This document shows, one piece after another, positions 12,385 through 24,244 of a stretch of DNA of 64,000 nucleotides. The stretch spans positions 1 through 64,000 of the forward strand of contig PSQN01000014.1 in NCBI GenBank assembly GCA_002989075.1. The letters run 5' to 3'. Each line of letters starts with the position of its first letter. The first letter of the stretch is position 1. This DNA is from Arthonia radiata. Lineage: Eukaryota; Ascomycota; Arthoniomycetes; Arthoniales; Arthoniaceae. The translations under genes were made by a program, and so were the position numbers. The notes beneath the pieces are model-generated. The model was given only the letters and a program-made list of their open reading frames with translations. It made no database searches and was not told the origin of the DNA.

Positions 12385-12842
12385 TGTTAGAAATTAACTA
12401 ACTAGCTAGTTAGCCGGAACCCCTAGGGGCCTAGAATATTAGATAGGTTCTACCGACTGTCTCGGTCTAGAACAAAAAGAAGCATTGTACGACCCGTTCT
12501 AGACAGTTAGCCTGTAGTCTAAGACAACACAGAATAGACTTAGAGACTAATAGTTTTAGATAGACAGAATTACTGTCTTATGCGGTAAGTTACGGGTTAT
12601 CTGGCCCCTATTAAAAGAATAGATATCTAGTAAGTCCTGTACGGGCCGCTAAACTTAGATATATAAGTTAAAATCTCTCTAGAGGATTTTAGCTAATAAG
12701 ACAGACAATATAACAATAGCTTCTCCTTACTACTAAGTATTGTACCTGTATTAAGTTTAAGTATTGTACTAGTCTTAAGCTAGTCTCGTCTTCCTACTCT
12801 TTGTAGTAGTATCCTTCTTCTTCTCTGTACCTTTTTTTAACA
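12385..12842 (+). repeat. Copia 5' LTR
   Basis: Starts TGTTAG and ends AACA. The length equals that of the 3' LTR. It is flanked outside by GTTAA and inside by the half-tRNA primer-binding site. Confidence 0.92.
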
Positions 12843-15800
12843 GGTTATGAGCCCGAGTTAGCACCAATTCCTTTTAAATTTCCTTTTTAGAAAATATTTC
12901 CTCTACGACACCTATCAGCACCTCCGAACGATCCTATTACCAATCGACTCTAAATTTTTAGCCTAATTTAACTATTAGAACAGAATTTCCTTTTTTTCGG
13001 AAATCTTCGACTATATATTCGGCTATAGACTCCTCTCACAAAATCCCTAAACTTAAGGGCTCGACTAATTGAAACATTTGGTCGATTCGAATAGAGGCCC
13101 TTTTAACTAAAAAGGGCTATAGTAATGTTATAATCTCCTTTTCCGGCTATCTAGCTAGAGATATTACTAAAGCTAGCCGTTAGGAACAGTTAATAAGGGT
13201 AGCAGCCCTTATTTAACTTACTCTAGAGGACGGTCCCCTTATTTAAACAAAGGGGATTTATAACTCTCTAGAGCTTTGAGATAGCCTAAAAAGGTTATAC
13301 GAATCGAAAGGTTTTAGTTCTAAGTTTCTAATTTGTAAGGAGCTCTTTAGCACTATACTAGGTAAGATAAAAAACCTTAAGCTTTATCTCGCTAAAATTA
13401 GACAATTAACGGACAATTTAGCAACCCGAGGACTAGCACTACCTAACAAGGTAGTAGCTGCCTACATCCTTTACAATCTGACCCCCGAATACGAGCATAC
13501 GGTAGCTATTATTAGCCAAAGCTACCGGCAAACGACTAGCGATATAAGTCTATAGGACTTATTTAGTTAACTTATAAACAAGTCTCGCTAAATTCGTAGT
13601 AGTATCCTAGCAGAAAAGGTATTTACTGCAATAGACAACAAATCGACGCAAAGAACCGGAGAAAAATTAAAATCTCTAAGTAAAAACCAAGAAAATGCCC
13701 CTTTTACAACAAAAAGGGGCATAAACCGGCAACTTGTTAGAAAAAATACCCAAACCTCCGGCTAAATTCCAACAAAAGCTCCAAAAATACCGATTTTTCA
13801 ATATTTTCTGTACACAGTTTCAACCTACAAGAAGAACAATGCTTTACAGCATTACTAGACAGAGTCAATTACTCTACTAATTCTTAGATCCTCGATATAG
13901 GCTCAACAAGCTATATTTACTCGAATATTAACCTTCTAACGGATATCCGGCCAACTAACTAAATTATTCGTTAGAGAGGAGGAAAGTTAATCCGAGCCTT
14001 ACAGATAGGCAAAGCAAAACTGTTCTTTAAGAACAAAACAATTGTTCTAGACAAAGTTTTGTTTGTTAAGGAATTTAGAATTAACCTCCTAAGCTTCGAC
14101 AAGCTTAAAAAGAGGGGAGATAAGGTAACTCTTAGCTAAAACAAGCCAAAAGTTAATTAAACCGGACAACTAACTACCGAGAGACGGTATATTAACGGTC
14201 TAATAGTAATAGAAGCTTAGACTATCAATATAGTCCGATCTCTTTACACTATTTCTTCGAAAACTGACCTTTAGTATTAATAGATAGGACATATAGGCAA
14301 AAACGCCTTAAAACAGCTTAAAAAGGTTGCCCTAGAAATAAATTATTCGGACAAATTAGGAGATAATTGTTAAATTTACTTTAAAGCAAAGGTAACGGCT
14401 AAAGTTAGCTAAAAAACTCTAAACGAATCGGCCAATTATTTAGAAAAAGTCTACTTAAATATTTGTAGGCTAATTGTACCGCAAACCCCTTTCAAAGGTC
14501 AATTATTTACTAGCTTTATAGACAATAAAACCCGGTATACGACTACCGAGGTACTATAGTCTAAAGATTAGGTTTTCGACGTACTATCTACCTATATTAC
14601 TTAAAAAGAAACGTAGTTCGAGTATCCTTTTAAAAGACTATACTTAAACAACGCAAAAGAATATCGGAAAGGCCGGGTAAAATAGCTTCTAGAACAAAAA
14701 GAAGCTATTCTAACGATATCTATATTATATACCTCTTAGTAAAACGAACGAGCCGAACGCTTTAACCGAATAATTATTAGTAAAGTTCGAGCAATGCTTT
14801 ATACTACCGGGTTACCTTAAATATATTAGAGTAAAGCGCTAAAAGTAGCTACCTATATCTATAACAGGACCCCTTATACCGGATTGCTAGGGTTTATTAC
14901 CCCGTACGAAGCAAAATATAGCAAAAAACTGGATGTCAGTACTATTAAAATCTGGAGCTTAGTTACTTACCTTAAAGAACCTTAACTAAAGAAACTAAAC
15001 GTAAGAGCAACTATCTATATTCTAATAGGCTACGGATCGAACTAATATAAGCTCTTAGATCTTAATAACCGAAAGGTTTACTAGAGAAGAGACGTCTACG
15101 TCTAGAAAGAAAAATTTGTTTGTAACCTACGGGAATCTACAGTTAATCGATTAACCAAGAGTATTTCTAAAGAGCCTAAAGAACAACTAAAAGTTAAGTT
15201 TAAAAATAAGCTAAATTCAACCGCTAGATTCTAAGATAATAGAGAGGTACCTCTTAATAAAGGAGGAAGTTCTCTATACGAGAAACAATATACCTCCCCT
15301 ATATCTTAACAACTAGCAGATAAATCTAGACAAGAACTATACTAATCTAGAGCTCTAGACGAGTTTAACCTTTCTACCGAGTTAGATTATAGAAGTACCA
15401 AAGACTCCGGCCGAGTAGACACCGATTGCGCCCAGAAAATAGATTTTATATACAAAAACGCCGATAAAGATTAGTTTAACGAGTTTTACAATAATCTAAA
15501 ATAATACGCCGAACAGGCCTTAGTCGCAGTTACTAAAGAGCCTACTAATTTGAAAGAAATGAGGGCATCCAAGGATTAGCCTTCTTGGCTAGACGTAATG
15601 TAGTCGGAGCTCAAAGAGCTAGCTAACTAAGAAACCTAAATATTAACTAAGCTGCCGCCGAGTAAAAAGACGCTAAAAGGGCGCTAAATACCGAAGATTA
15701 AGTATTCTCTAGAGGACGAGCCGATTTTTAAAGCCCGCTAGGTAGTTAAGGGCTGTTAGCAAAGACCCGGCCTTAATTTTATAGAGACCTTTATAAATAT

Positions 15801-17238
15801 AGTAAATCTAATTACCTACCGGCTTATACTAGCCTTAGTAGTAGAGAAAGACTAGAAAATAAAGCAATGAGACGTAAAATTAGCTTATTCTAACGCAAAG
15901 TTAGACAAAGTTGTCTATATCGAGCAACCAACTAGCCTATTTAACGGAACTAATAAAGTTTGTCGAATAAAGAAGACTCTTTACGGTCTAAAACAGGCCG
16001 GCCGATAGTAGAAAGCCTATCTTCGAGAATTACTAAGGGGAATAGATTTTGAACCTCTAGTATCCGATTAGTCGGTTTATATTCGAAGAACTAGAAAGTA
16101 GGCAATTTTAATTGTCTATATAGATAATATATTAGCTGTATCTAATTCTATCAAAACAATCTCCAGAATCTACTAGGAACTAAACAAGACTCTTATAGTT
16201 AAGAACTTAGAAGACGTTAGTAAGTTTCTAGGAATTAAAATTACTTAAGATTGTCCGGCGAAAACGATTCGCCTAAATTAGTCGACTTATTTAGCTAAAA
16301 TTTTAACCAAATACTCGAAGAAAAACGGCCGAATGCTTAGAAAAATACTGTAACCCGTCGACTTAAAATTGACACCGAATTCTAACCAAGCTAGTAGTAC
16401 CAATATTTCTAATTATTAGCAACAAATTGGGTTAATTTTGTATCTAACAATAAAGACAAGACCCGATGTTACCTTTATAACTAGCCTACTAGCCCGATAT
16501 ATATTGAATCCTAGCGAGGAGCACTAGAGAGTTTTAAGTAGCCTTTAGGCTTACTTAGATAAAACTCCTAACCTTGGCCTTTACTATAAATCTCCCTCAA
16601 TAAACGGTATAACCGGCTATTGTAACGTAGATTGGGGGAGAGACCTCGGTACTAGGAGATTAACTACCGGCTATATCTTTCTACTTAGAAACGGAGCCCT
16701 TAGCTAGAATTCGAAGCTACAAAAAACAGTCGCTTTAAGCTCTTATAAGGTCGAATATATAGCCCTTAAAGAAGCTATAAAGGAACAGTTATTTATCCAA
16801 TTAATTGCTACCGAACTGTCCGGGATTTTCGAAGAAAATTCGATTACTACCGTTTTAGCGGGTACTTTTAAAAAGTCTGCGGATAAAAAGACTCGACGGG
16901 CTCTAACGCACCAGGCAAGCACATATTTGCCCGGACAAGCCAATTAAATTAGACCGGAGACCCCGGTTTTACCGGTAAAACTGTTACTTACCGATAGCAA
17001 TTCGGCAAAAGAACTTATAAAAAACTCTACCTTCCGAGCTAAATCTAAGCATATTGATATACAGTATTATTATATTAGAGAAAACGTTTAGGTAGGTTAA
17101 ACAGAGCTTAAATACGTTTCTACAAAGAAACAATTAGCAGACGGTTTAATAAAACTAATCGACTTGGCTAAAATACTAACGTTTAGAACTTAAATTAGCT
17201 TATAATCCGGCTAAAACAACTAGTTGATTAAGGAGATA

Positions 17239-17696
17239 TATTGAAAATTAACCAACTAGCTGGTTAGCCGGAACCCCTAGGGGCCCAAAATATTGGACAG
17301 GTCCTACCGACTGTCTCGGTCTAGGACAAAAAGAAGCATTGTACGACCCGTTCTAGACAGCTGGCCCGTAATTTAAGACAACACAGAATATACTTAGAGA
17401 CTAATAGTTTTAGATAGATAGAATTACTGTCTTATGTAGTAAGTTACAGGTTATCTGGCCCCTATTAAAAGAACAGATATCTAGTAAGTCCTACACGGGC
17501 CGCTAGACTTAGATATATAAGCTAGAATCCCTCTAGAGGATTTTAGCTAACAAGACAGACAACATAATAACAGCTTCTCCTTGCTACTAAGTATTGTACC
17601 TGTATTAAGCCTAAGTATTGTACCAGTCTTAAGCTAGTCTCGTCTTTCTACTCTTTGTAGTAGTATCCTTCTTCTTCCCTGCACCTTTTTTTAACA
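17239..17696 (+). repeat. Copia 3' LTR
   Basis: Matches the 5' LTR along its whole 458 bases. It is preceded by a purine-rich tract and followed by GCTAA, the partner of the target-site duplication. Confidence 0.92.
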
Positions 17697-17741
17697 GCTA
17701 ATTAGTGCTTAAATAAGAGTATAACTCTTAATATACTAGTA

Positions 17742-18290
17742 CCATACTAAATAGTATTTACTCTATATTTAAGCTATATACGAGTACCGAGGAATAAGAT
17801 TTAAGTAATATATATAATTTAAGCTTAAATAATATCTACTAGAAAGGAAATATTTAGTATATTACTTAAAGATAGGAGAATTTAATAGGATCTACTAAGT
17901 CGGCGCCCTAGCGTACAATTAATTAGCGTATAAATAATACTATAACTTTGCTCTATCTCTCTCTATGTTGCATAGAACTCTAACTCTAGAGCTAGTAAAG
18001 ATATCTTTATATAGAATTTATATAGAATTTATATACCTTTTATAGATAATTGATAAGCAATTTATAGCTAAATATCTAGTATAGGTTAGTAACCCTTAAA
18101 ATTTTTAGAGCGGCTAAGGCTACTAAGACTACTTATCCTACCTCTATAGCAATAATCCCTCCTTTAAATTTGTCTTTATAGATACAATCCTATAAGTCCG
18201 CAGTGTCTACTATCTCTAAGTTACTTGTAGCCCGAGCCACAATACATTAAAGATAGGCGTTGACCTACGTATTCCCTTAGGCGGACGACT
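17742..18290. repeat. AT-rich repeat tail up to the compositional boundary
   Basis: Decayed AT-rich sequence with simple duplications of TATAGAATTTA near 18,015-18,040. No coding piece was recognised. Between about 18,230 and 18,300 the base composition changes abruptly to that of the gene-bearing part. Confidence 0.6.
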
Positions 18291-18716
18291 TGAATGGCGA
18301 GAGCTCTATATGCTTATCAGCCCTCGCACGGCAATGGAATGTGTCAAGAACGTAATAGACCCCAACATCACCCTGCTTTCGGCATGTTGGCAACGCCCAC
18401 GGAAATGGTAGGTAATCCTGTCAGGCGCTTCCAGCAATATTCAACTTGCTGACCCTGGGGAATCATAGATGCGCAATTCATGTCTGCTCTAGCGTCGTCG
18501 ATGCTCGGATGAATACCTGAATAGCCGGCGGCTGTTCAACATCTTGCGCCATTGAAATGACCGAGCCTGTGACGATAGTCGCTACCAAAATTTGTATGAA
18601 ATAATTCACACGCTAGTCAAGCCGTAGATACGATTGTATATACAATATGAGGCTCGCACTGAGCGCGAGACATCCTGCACAGCAAAGACTGACTGCTTGC
18701 ACCATGCCAGCCCACT
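18291..18716. other. Intergenic, no gene seen
   Basis: Ordinary composition, lying downstream of the fusion gene and before the repeat block. I see no open frame that looks coding and no RNA gene. Confidence 0.6.
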
Positions 18717-20726
18717 TCAAGGCATATGCGTCGTATTGAACAAGCGGTTCCCAGTGTCCGTACTACCCTTGCCTGTGAACTTGTTGTCGGAGAGGCGCAA
18801 AGCGATCAGACTGACGTTCGCAGTCTCCGCCAGTGCGTCACTCAGACTGCCGCCCTTGACAGACTGAGATTGAGCAACGACTGCGACCACCACGATGCGA
18901 AGTGCACGGCTCAGCATGCGGATATGCTGCACAAATTCGATGACTGTCTTGCCGCTGTTGACCACAGAGTCCACGAGTATGATCGTTCGTAACCCATCCA
19001 CATGATCCAGCGTCAGATCTTCAGGCTTTTTGGCGTGAACGAACGAAGCCAGCGGAAACGCTTCGCTGACGCCAAACGCCATAGGCTCTCCACCGCGCAT
19101 CAGGGCCACGATTGATGTTCGCACCTCGCCACGAAGGCGATGACCGGTAGTTTGATGGCCTTGCACGTGCGGAATTGAGCACTCTTCGAGACCCGTGATG
19201 TCGCTCAGAAACTCCGTTGCAAGATACCAGCCGACGTGACGGTGTGCTTCTCTCAGCATAGTACCGGAGGTTGTTGCGTCGCGCATTGGGGTCATGAGTA
19301 GCTTAGCGGCTGACCGCTCCGTTGCATGGAAGACTCGCAAGCCGATGTGCCGATCCAAAATGGTGCTGATGAAGTCGGACTCTGTAAGCTTAACAACCGG
19401 GAGCTTAGTGGTGTCGACGCGTGGTGAGACGCTGCTTGGCAGCAAAATCTGGTGAGCGTGCAACCCTTCAATGTCGATAGCGTGCTGCAGCGCTACCGCC
19501 ATAGATTTGCTCCTAGTGCGTTCACTACACACGACGACAAAGGCTTGATCCGCCGTGCTGAGCATTGCCAAGTCCAGGGTGCTGTCTCCGAACGCGCAAA
19601 CATTGGCTTTGTGGACGTCGCGCAGATGAGTAACCAAAGCGGTTTTCACAGCTGCTGTGACGACTATGCCGTCCGCAATACGCCCGCCTCCAATGACTGA
19701 GACTGCACTGGAGAGCCCCTCGCGCTCGAGCACGATCTGCCACACTCGCCGCAGGCCACAGGTGACGATGATGGATCCGACATGGTCGGTTTCGGCTGCC
19801 AGCATCAGCATCGCCACAAACTCAGGATGCATTGTCACTGTGGACGCTACTTCCTGACACAGAGCTTCAAATTCGTTGTCATTGGCCGCCTCCTCGTACA
19901 GCAGAACGCTTTGACGAAAGGCGGTGTGTGAATACCCCAAGCGACTGCTGAAGAGAGTCTTCAGAGGGTCCATTTCTGCTGCTGGGGCTTTGGATGTGGC
20001 AGCGGCAAGTTTCTGCCAGAACAAACCGCCTGAATCTTCGGGAGCTAGAGTCTTGTCAGCGTCAAACACCAGCATGGTCTCGAGATGTTTCTGGCCATTG
20101 TCAATCGCCTCATCAACCAGTTTCTTAGCGAGACGGAGATTGTAGGACGCTGAGTGGACTTCGAAATCGTGAAGTAGCGCAGTGATTCTCTCGTGTGAGT
20201 CTCCAGGCTGCACGGTTAGATACAACATGCCATGCTCCCGGCAAACGCGTTGCAGCTCATGCTTCTCGGTTTTTTGCCACGTGTCAAGGTACATAGTCGA
20301 CACAGGCGAGCGGCTGCGCTCTGTGTCCCTCGAGCGCTGTTCGACAATTGTTGCAACAGGGACTTCTAGATAGATTATGTGTGAGTAAATTTCGAGATCG
20401 CGTTTGGTATAGGCAGGCGTTGGTCCTCCGGGTTCGGACCAGAACATGAAGTGTCCCGCGACCACTCCAGCACGTTGGCCATGGACGCAATCAGCTCGGA
20501 TGGTGTCGATGGCACACTCACGCCAACGCTGTCGCCCTTCGTGGCCGAGCTTCTTGAAGGCCTCAAGGCCGCCTGGCACAATCTCACCGATTGTTTGAGA
20601 CCCGTCATAGAATGCAAACTTGTTGATGTCAAGCGTGTTGCGCAGTTGGTTGAGTAGGTAGGTCTTTCCCGACCCTGGAACCCCGTAGAGCCCGACTACA
20701 GTGGGCTTGCCATTCACGCTGGCCAT
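18717..20726 (-). CDS. NTPase / HAD-hydrolase / phosphoribosyltransferase fusion protein
   Basis: A single exon of 669 aa with three domains. Residues 1-190: a nucleotide-kinase-like P-loop domain with the Walker A motif GVPGSGKT at about 15-22. Residues 215-440: a HAD-family phosphatase-like domain with DADKT (the DxDxT signature) at about 222-226 and the acidic motif GDSTLDLAML near 380. Residues 460-669: a uracil-phosphoribosyltransferase-like domain with the PRPP loop ILVDSVVNSGKT at about 583-594 and the C-terminal TDTGNRLFNT that resembles the GDxGDRxFGT end of UPRTases. The fusion occurs in filamentous fungi, where its role is unknown; a link to nucleotide salvage or nucleotide repair is inference. 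The start chosen is the first in-frame ATG, 12 codons before the P-loop domain. All key motifs look intact. It is the first whole gene from the telomere. Confidence 0.88.
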   Translation of the reverse strand: MASVNGKPTVVGLYGVPGSGKTYLLNQLRNTLDINKFAFYDGSQTIGEIVPGGLEAFKKLGHEGRQRWRECAIDTIRADCVHGQRAGVVAGHFMFWSEPGGPTPAYTKRDLEIYSHIIYLEVPVATIVEQRSRDTERSRSPVSTMYLDTWQKTEKHELQRVCREHGMLYLTVQPGDSHERITALLHDFEVHSASYNLRLAKKLVDEAIDNGQKHLETMLVFDADKTLAPEDSGGLFWQKLAAATSKAPAAEMDPLKTLFSSRLGYSHTAFRQSVLLYEEAANDNEFEALCQEVASTVTMHPEFVAMLMLAAETDHVGSIIVTCGLRRVWQIVLEREGLSSAVSVIGGGRIADGIVVTAAVKTALVTHLRDVHKANVCAFGDSTLDLAMLSTADQAFVVVCSERTRSKSMAVALQHAIDIEGLHAHQILLPSSVSPRVDTTKLPVVKLTESDFISTILDRHIGLRVFHATERSAAKLLMTPMRDATTSGTMLREAHRHVGWYLATEFLSDITGLEECSIPHVQGHQTTGHRLRGEVRTSIVALMRGGEPMAFGVSEAFPLASFVHAKKPEDLTLDHVDGLRTIILVDSVVNSGKTVIEFVQHIRMLSRALRIVVVAVVAQSQSVKGGSLSDALAETANVSLIALRLSDNKFTGKGSTDTGNRLFNTTHMP

Positions 20727-21658
20727 CGCAAGAAGGCGTGAGTCTGTGTGATGTGAGTACTCGATGTGTCGGTGCTCGAGCAAGGCTGCACCTGCAGTCG
20801 TACCACGAATCTGTCAATTCAATGAGCCCGAAGGACAGAGAAGAAAGGATCGGACGGTCCGTCAACGGATTCATATATTCTGTGCTGTGCAGCGAAAGAC
20901 TCGAAATATGCAAACACTCGCCTCATATCTCGGGCTCATACTGAACTGGACTACGTTAAGCAAACGAATAGATAACAATCCGTCGTCATGGGACGGTTTG
21001 AATCACAGAAATATTGAGGCTAGGAGATGGGGCTACTACACAATTCCACATCAGCTTGCAACGAAAGTCATGCGCATGAAGTGTTTGTGCGCTGAAGTCT
21101 CAGCAGCGTTCGTCGCGGCATTTGAAGTCCACAAAATCCTTGAGCCTTACAAGCCTCGAGCAATTGGGCTGCTGCTCTTGCAAGGGTGTTCAGTTTGCAC
21201 TGTCAAAGCGCTCGATAAGGCAAGTCCCCTGCGGATTCGCCCTTCGCAGTCTGGGGGAGTCGAAGGTGACCTGAGGGTATGAAACTGATACGCCGAAGCC
21301 CATTTATTCGTGGTTAAACCAAGGCATACCGACAAAAGCAGAAGATAGTTTCAGCTGCGTGGTAAAGAAAATGAAACGCGTCCGAAGGGGAACTGGTCAA
21401 CAACGCAGGCATCAAAGATCCTAATCTACAAGTCGGTGCCTCAGCTGGATATGCGTGTTACTTTGTTTCTCGCTGCGTCCTGCGTCTCGGCGCGATACCC
21501 GTCGGGTGTCTCCGATCGCTGTTGCTTTCTCTGGGTGTCTGGCTTCCGGGTCACGACAATTCCCCTCGATCTTTATCACTTTCTTTACGACACCTTTGTT
21601 ACATCCACCTGCACTCAGCCTGTCCGCTCAGCTTCGGTGCCAGCGTTCGCACGCAAAC
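20727..21658. other. Intergenic, no gene seen
   Basis: About 930 bases of ordinary composition upstream of the fusion gene. The open frames overlap one another on both strands and show no domain or credible splice structure. The part next to 20,726 presumably holds the promoter of the fusion gene. Confidence 0.5.
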
Positions 21659-22880
21659 ATGGCAGAATATACAGCCAAAACTCAGCACGAGGCATCAGTA
21701 ACCTCCAACGAAGAACAGCAAGCAAGCTCGAGCATAAACTATTGAGCAAGTATCACGACTTGTGGCCAGCTGTTTAAGCCCATGCAAAGTCAACCCACAG
21801 CTCAGCGATCCAAAGACAACACTCGAATCTCCGACGAGGCAGCGGCTGCCGCGCTATTGGGGGATCTTGCACATTCGCAGAGACTGCCGAAGAACTTGTA
21901 CGAGCCATAAGCGAGTCGCAAGAACACATGGTCCCGGAGCATTGCACCGCTAAGATAGCGAATCTAGGACAGTTCAGTGGCCAATAGTCGGATGGGTTGT
22001 GAGGGTAAGTCTGATATCGCATCACACGAGATCTCAAACTGGTCGGATACTCAGCCTGTGTCTCTTAATACGAGCCGCTGATCAACAATGCCGCGGAACC
22101 TGTACGCGTGATCGTAGCATCCTTGGAGGTTCACCAGCAAACTCCCGTCAGGCTTGAGAGTCTCCTACCGGCCGCGCGGACAAACTTCGAAATGCAGTCA
22201 CACATACGACTCCGTCTACTGGGCTCTAGACAACTCGCCAAGACCGCTCCAAAGAATATGGCAAGAGATTGGACAGGCTATCAAGCAAGGACCTTCCGTT
22301 TTGTTCTCTGCTTCCGTCCTGTCACATTCACTTGTCCAGTCGTCTTCTTTCGCCTCTGCTCGGCACCTACATGCTTGGCAATAACTTGGTGCCCTCACAA
22401 ACGTTGATGCATGAGCCACAACCGCAGAAGAGATCGCGACATACTCCCGGAGCGTAATCGGCATTCTCCCCGGAGTCAGCAGCGGAAGCTTGTACCAAAC
22501 ACACAGAACTCTTTGATGCTGTGCACGAAGATGTCCTCAAGGCGCTCTGCATTCGCTCCCAGCGGCTAATGCCTGGCGATGAGCGTATGGTGTCCTTGGG
22601 ACTTGACGACAAAGACCGGCATCGGCGTGGGATAGAGGGATCGTTACGTGTCCCTTGTCGACGCCGGACGGAAGGCACTTGAGGAGGGTTGTAAAAATCC
22701 GCGATAGCTGCCATTGGAGTACTGTCAGAGAAAGATTTGGAGCGAGGCTGGCCGAATCAGGCTGTGAAGAAGTTGCTTCGCGGTGAGCATGAGGCGGATG
22801 CGAGGGTGAAGGACGACGCAATGGTGATTACATTGAGATGTGATCCTCACTGGCTGTATAGGGCGTCACTCCATTCGAGG
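21659..22880 (+). pseudogene. Eroded or multi-intron gene of unknown family
   Basis: Stretches with the amino-acid make-up of a real protein occur in several plus frames. The first is a short ATG start at 21,659 (MAEYTAKTQHEAS). Then come 21,850-21,985 (AETAEELVRAISESQEH), 22,170-22,380 and 22,487-22,670 (DAVHEDVLKALCIRSQRL), and 22,710-22,880 (KDLERGWPNQAVKKLL). I could not join them with convincing splice sites: stops or frame changes fall between pieces that otherwise read on. It is either a decayed gene or one with introns I failed to place. No family recognised. Confidence 0.3.
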
Positions 22881-23160
22881 CAGCGATGTGTCAGATGTTG
22901 CGCATAACGAACACCGCTGTACTTACCTCCCAGACTCACCTACACCATTGGGCGGGCCACGGATAGGAGTGCCCCCTACGCATAATGGCATGGTCCGCTC
23001 GAGTGGCAGGAGCGACCGTACCACGAACAGAGAAACAAGCGCATGCAAGCTTCTTTCTTCTATCCCTCATCTCCTTTATCTCCTCCAGTCAAAAGATCAT
23101 ATCTTCCGAACATGTTTCCAACATTTACGTATCGAAGAACCTGCAAACGACGGATCAACC

Positions 23161-24244
23161 ATGAACAGCGACCGCAAGCGCAAGCGTAATGATAACAAGC
23201 CATTCATCGGTTTCTTGACATGCGCTCGCTGCCTCCGTTTACCTGAAGTGCCCATACTCATAAGCTGCTCACACGTCTATTGCGAGTCCTGCCTCACTCA
23301 AGATCTTAAAGAAGCATCCAACAAGGGATCGAAGTACACGCGATGCAAACGCTGCGGCTTATCATATACGTTCAACCAACATAACACACAGGCTCAGTAC
23401 ATCTCGTCGTCTGATGGTGAAGATTCGTCTGGCAATAACACCTTGCGGAAGCAACCTTCCAAGCCGAAGTACATGCGATCTCGGTTCGGTCTCATGACGT
23501 CGGAAGATGCTGACGCTCCCGCTTCCCCCAGCACGAAGCATCAGTATTAACCAGAGAAGAGCAGGAAGAGCATTAAGCAGGAGCCAAAGGCTCTGGGAGG
23601 ATCGCAGAACTACGGGTATAGAGTCAAGCAGGAGCCCGACGAAGACGTCTTCGGCTGTTCTCTGGGTATCAAGGCTGAAGGAGACGCCGCCGAAGATGCA
23701 TTCGACATCGCAATGGCTGATAATGACTCTGGCATCACAGACGAGATGAGGGCGAAGGTTTTGGCCATGGAAATCTGTCGCAAGGCAATAATGAGCGCGC
23801 TGACTCAGCAGCGCGAGAAAATGGACGCTGCTCAGGCGGAGCATCAGGACCGTGTGGACAAAGCCACTGGGAAGTTGAACGACAACAAGAGCCCTGTGGA
23901 GCGGAAAAAGCGGATGCGGGAGTTCAAGAAGGCTTGCGACGCACGCGATGCTGCTATGAGAGTGCCCAAGCTCAAGGTCTTCGGGCTCAAGGAGCAAGCG
24001 CGGATTCTTGGGACAAGAATGCACACTCAAGCGGAGAGCATGCGCCGGGTCGTTGGGCCGCAGCGATGGCAGCAGCGGAATAATCTCAAGGCGGATCTTG
24101 AGCAAATGAAAAGGTAAAATGATGCAACCGGGTTTGGAGCATATTTCGTACTGACATGGATCTTGCAGTGAAGGCAAAGCCGGTGAAGATGGTTTGGATC
24201 AGAACGATGAGAGCGACGACTCAGAGGTTTCTACATCCTCGTGA
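23161..24244 (+). pseudogene. RING-finger protein with an internal in-frame stop
   Basis: From the ATG at 23,161 the product starts with a basic, nuclear-signal-like MNSDRKRKRN. A C3HC4 RING finger follows (Cys21, Cys24, Cys36, His38, Cys41, Cys44, Cys62, Cys65), so an E3 ubiquitin-ligase-like role is likely. A TAA stands at codon 130 (23,548-23,550), but the same frame stays open for 188 more codons: acidic KQEPDED repeats, then a Lys/Glu/Gln-rich coiled coil. A clear 55-base intron follows (24,114-24,168, GTAAAA...TTGCAG, branch TACTGAC), and a second exon encodes an acidic Ser-rich tail ending at 24,244. A frame-keeping intron that removes the stop was sought but every candidate donor is poor. 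The copy is therefore a recently stopped pseudogene, makes a short 129-aa RING protein, or uses read-through. Confidence 0.6.

Larger units (their letters stand above)
12385..17696 (+). mobile_element. Ty1/Copia LTR retrotransposon, structurally complete but decayed
   Basis: Two LTRs of equal length (458 bases each) bound a 5.3-kb element, flanked by a five-base target-site duplication of the form G(C/T)TAA. Just after the 5' LTR is a primer-binding site, GGTTATGAGCCC, complementary to the anticodon arm of initiator methionine tRNA, the half-tRNA priming known for copia-type elements. A purine-rich tract precedes the 3' LTR. Gag-like, integrase (about 14,290-14,950), reverse transcriptase (about 15,750-16,200, with LYGLKQAG) and RNase H (about 16,600-17,180) pieces follow in Copia order. 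The LTRs agree at roughly nine positions in ten and differ almost only by transitions, so RIP inflates any age estimate. Many breaks; not functional. Confidence 0.92.

Noticed and set aside
16743-16943. 66-codon minus-strand frame inside the Copia element
   Set aside because: It is the complement of the decayed RNase H region and has no independent support.
20764-21282. 172-codon plus frame upstream of the fusion gene
   Set aside because: It begins inside the 5' end of the fusion gene's open frame and has no recognisable sequence.
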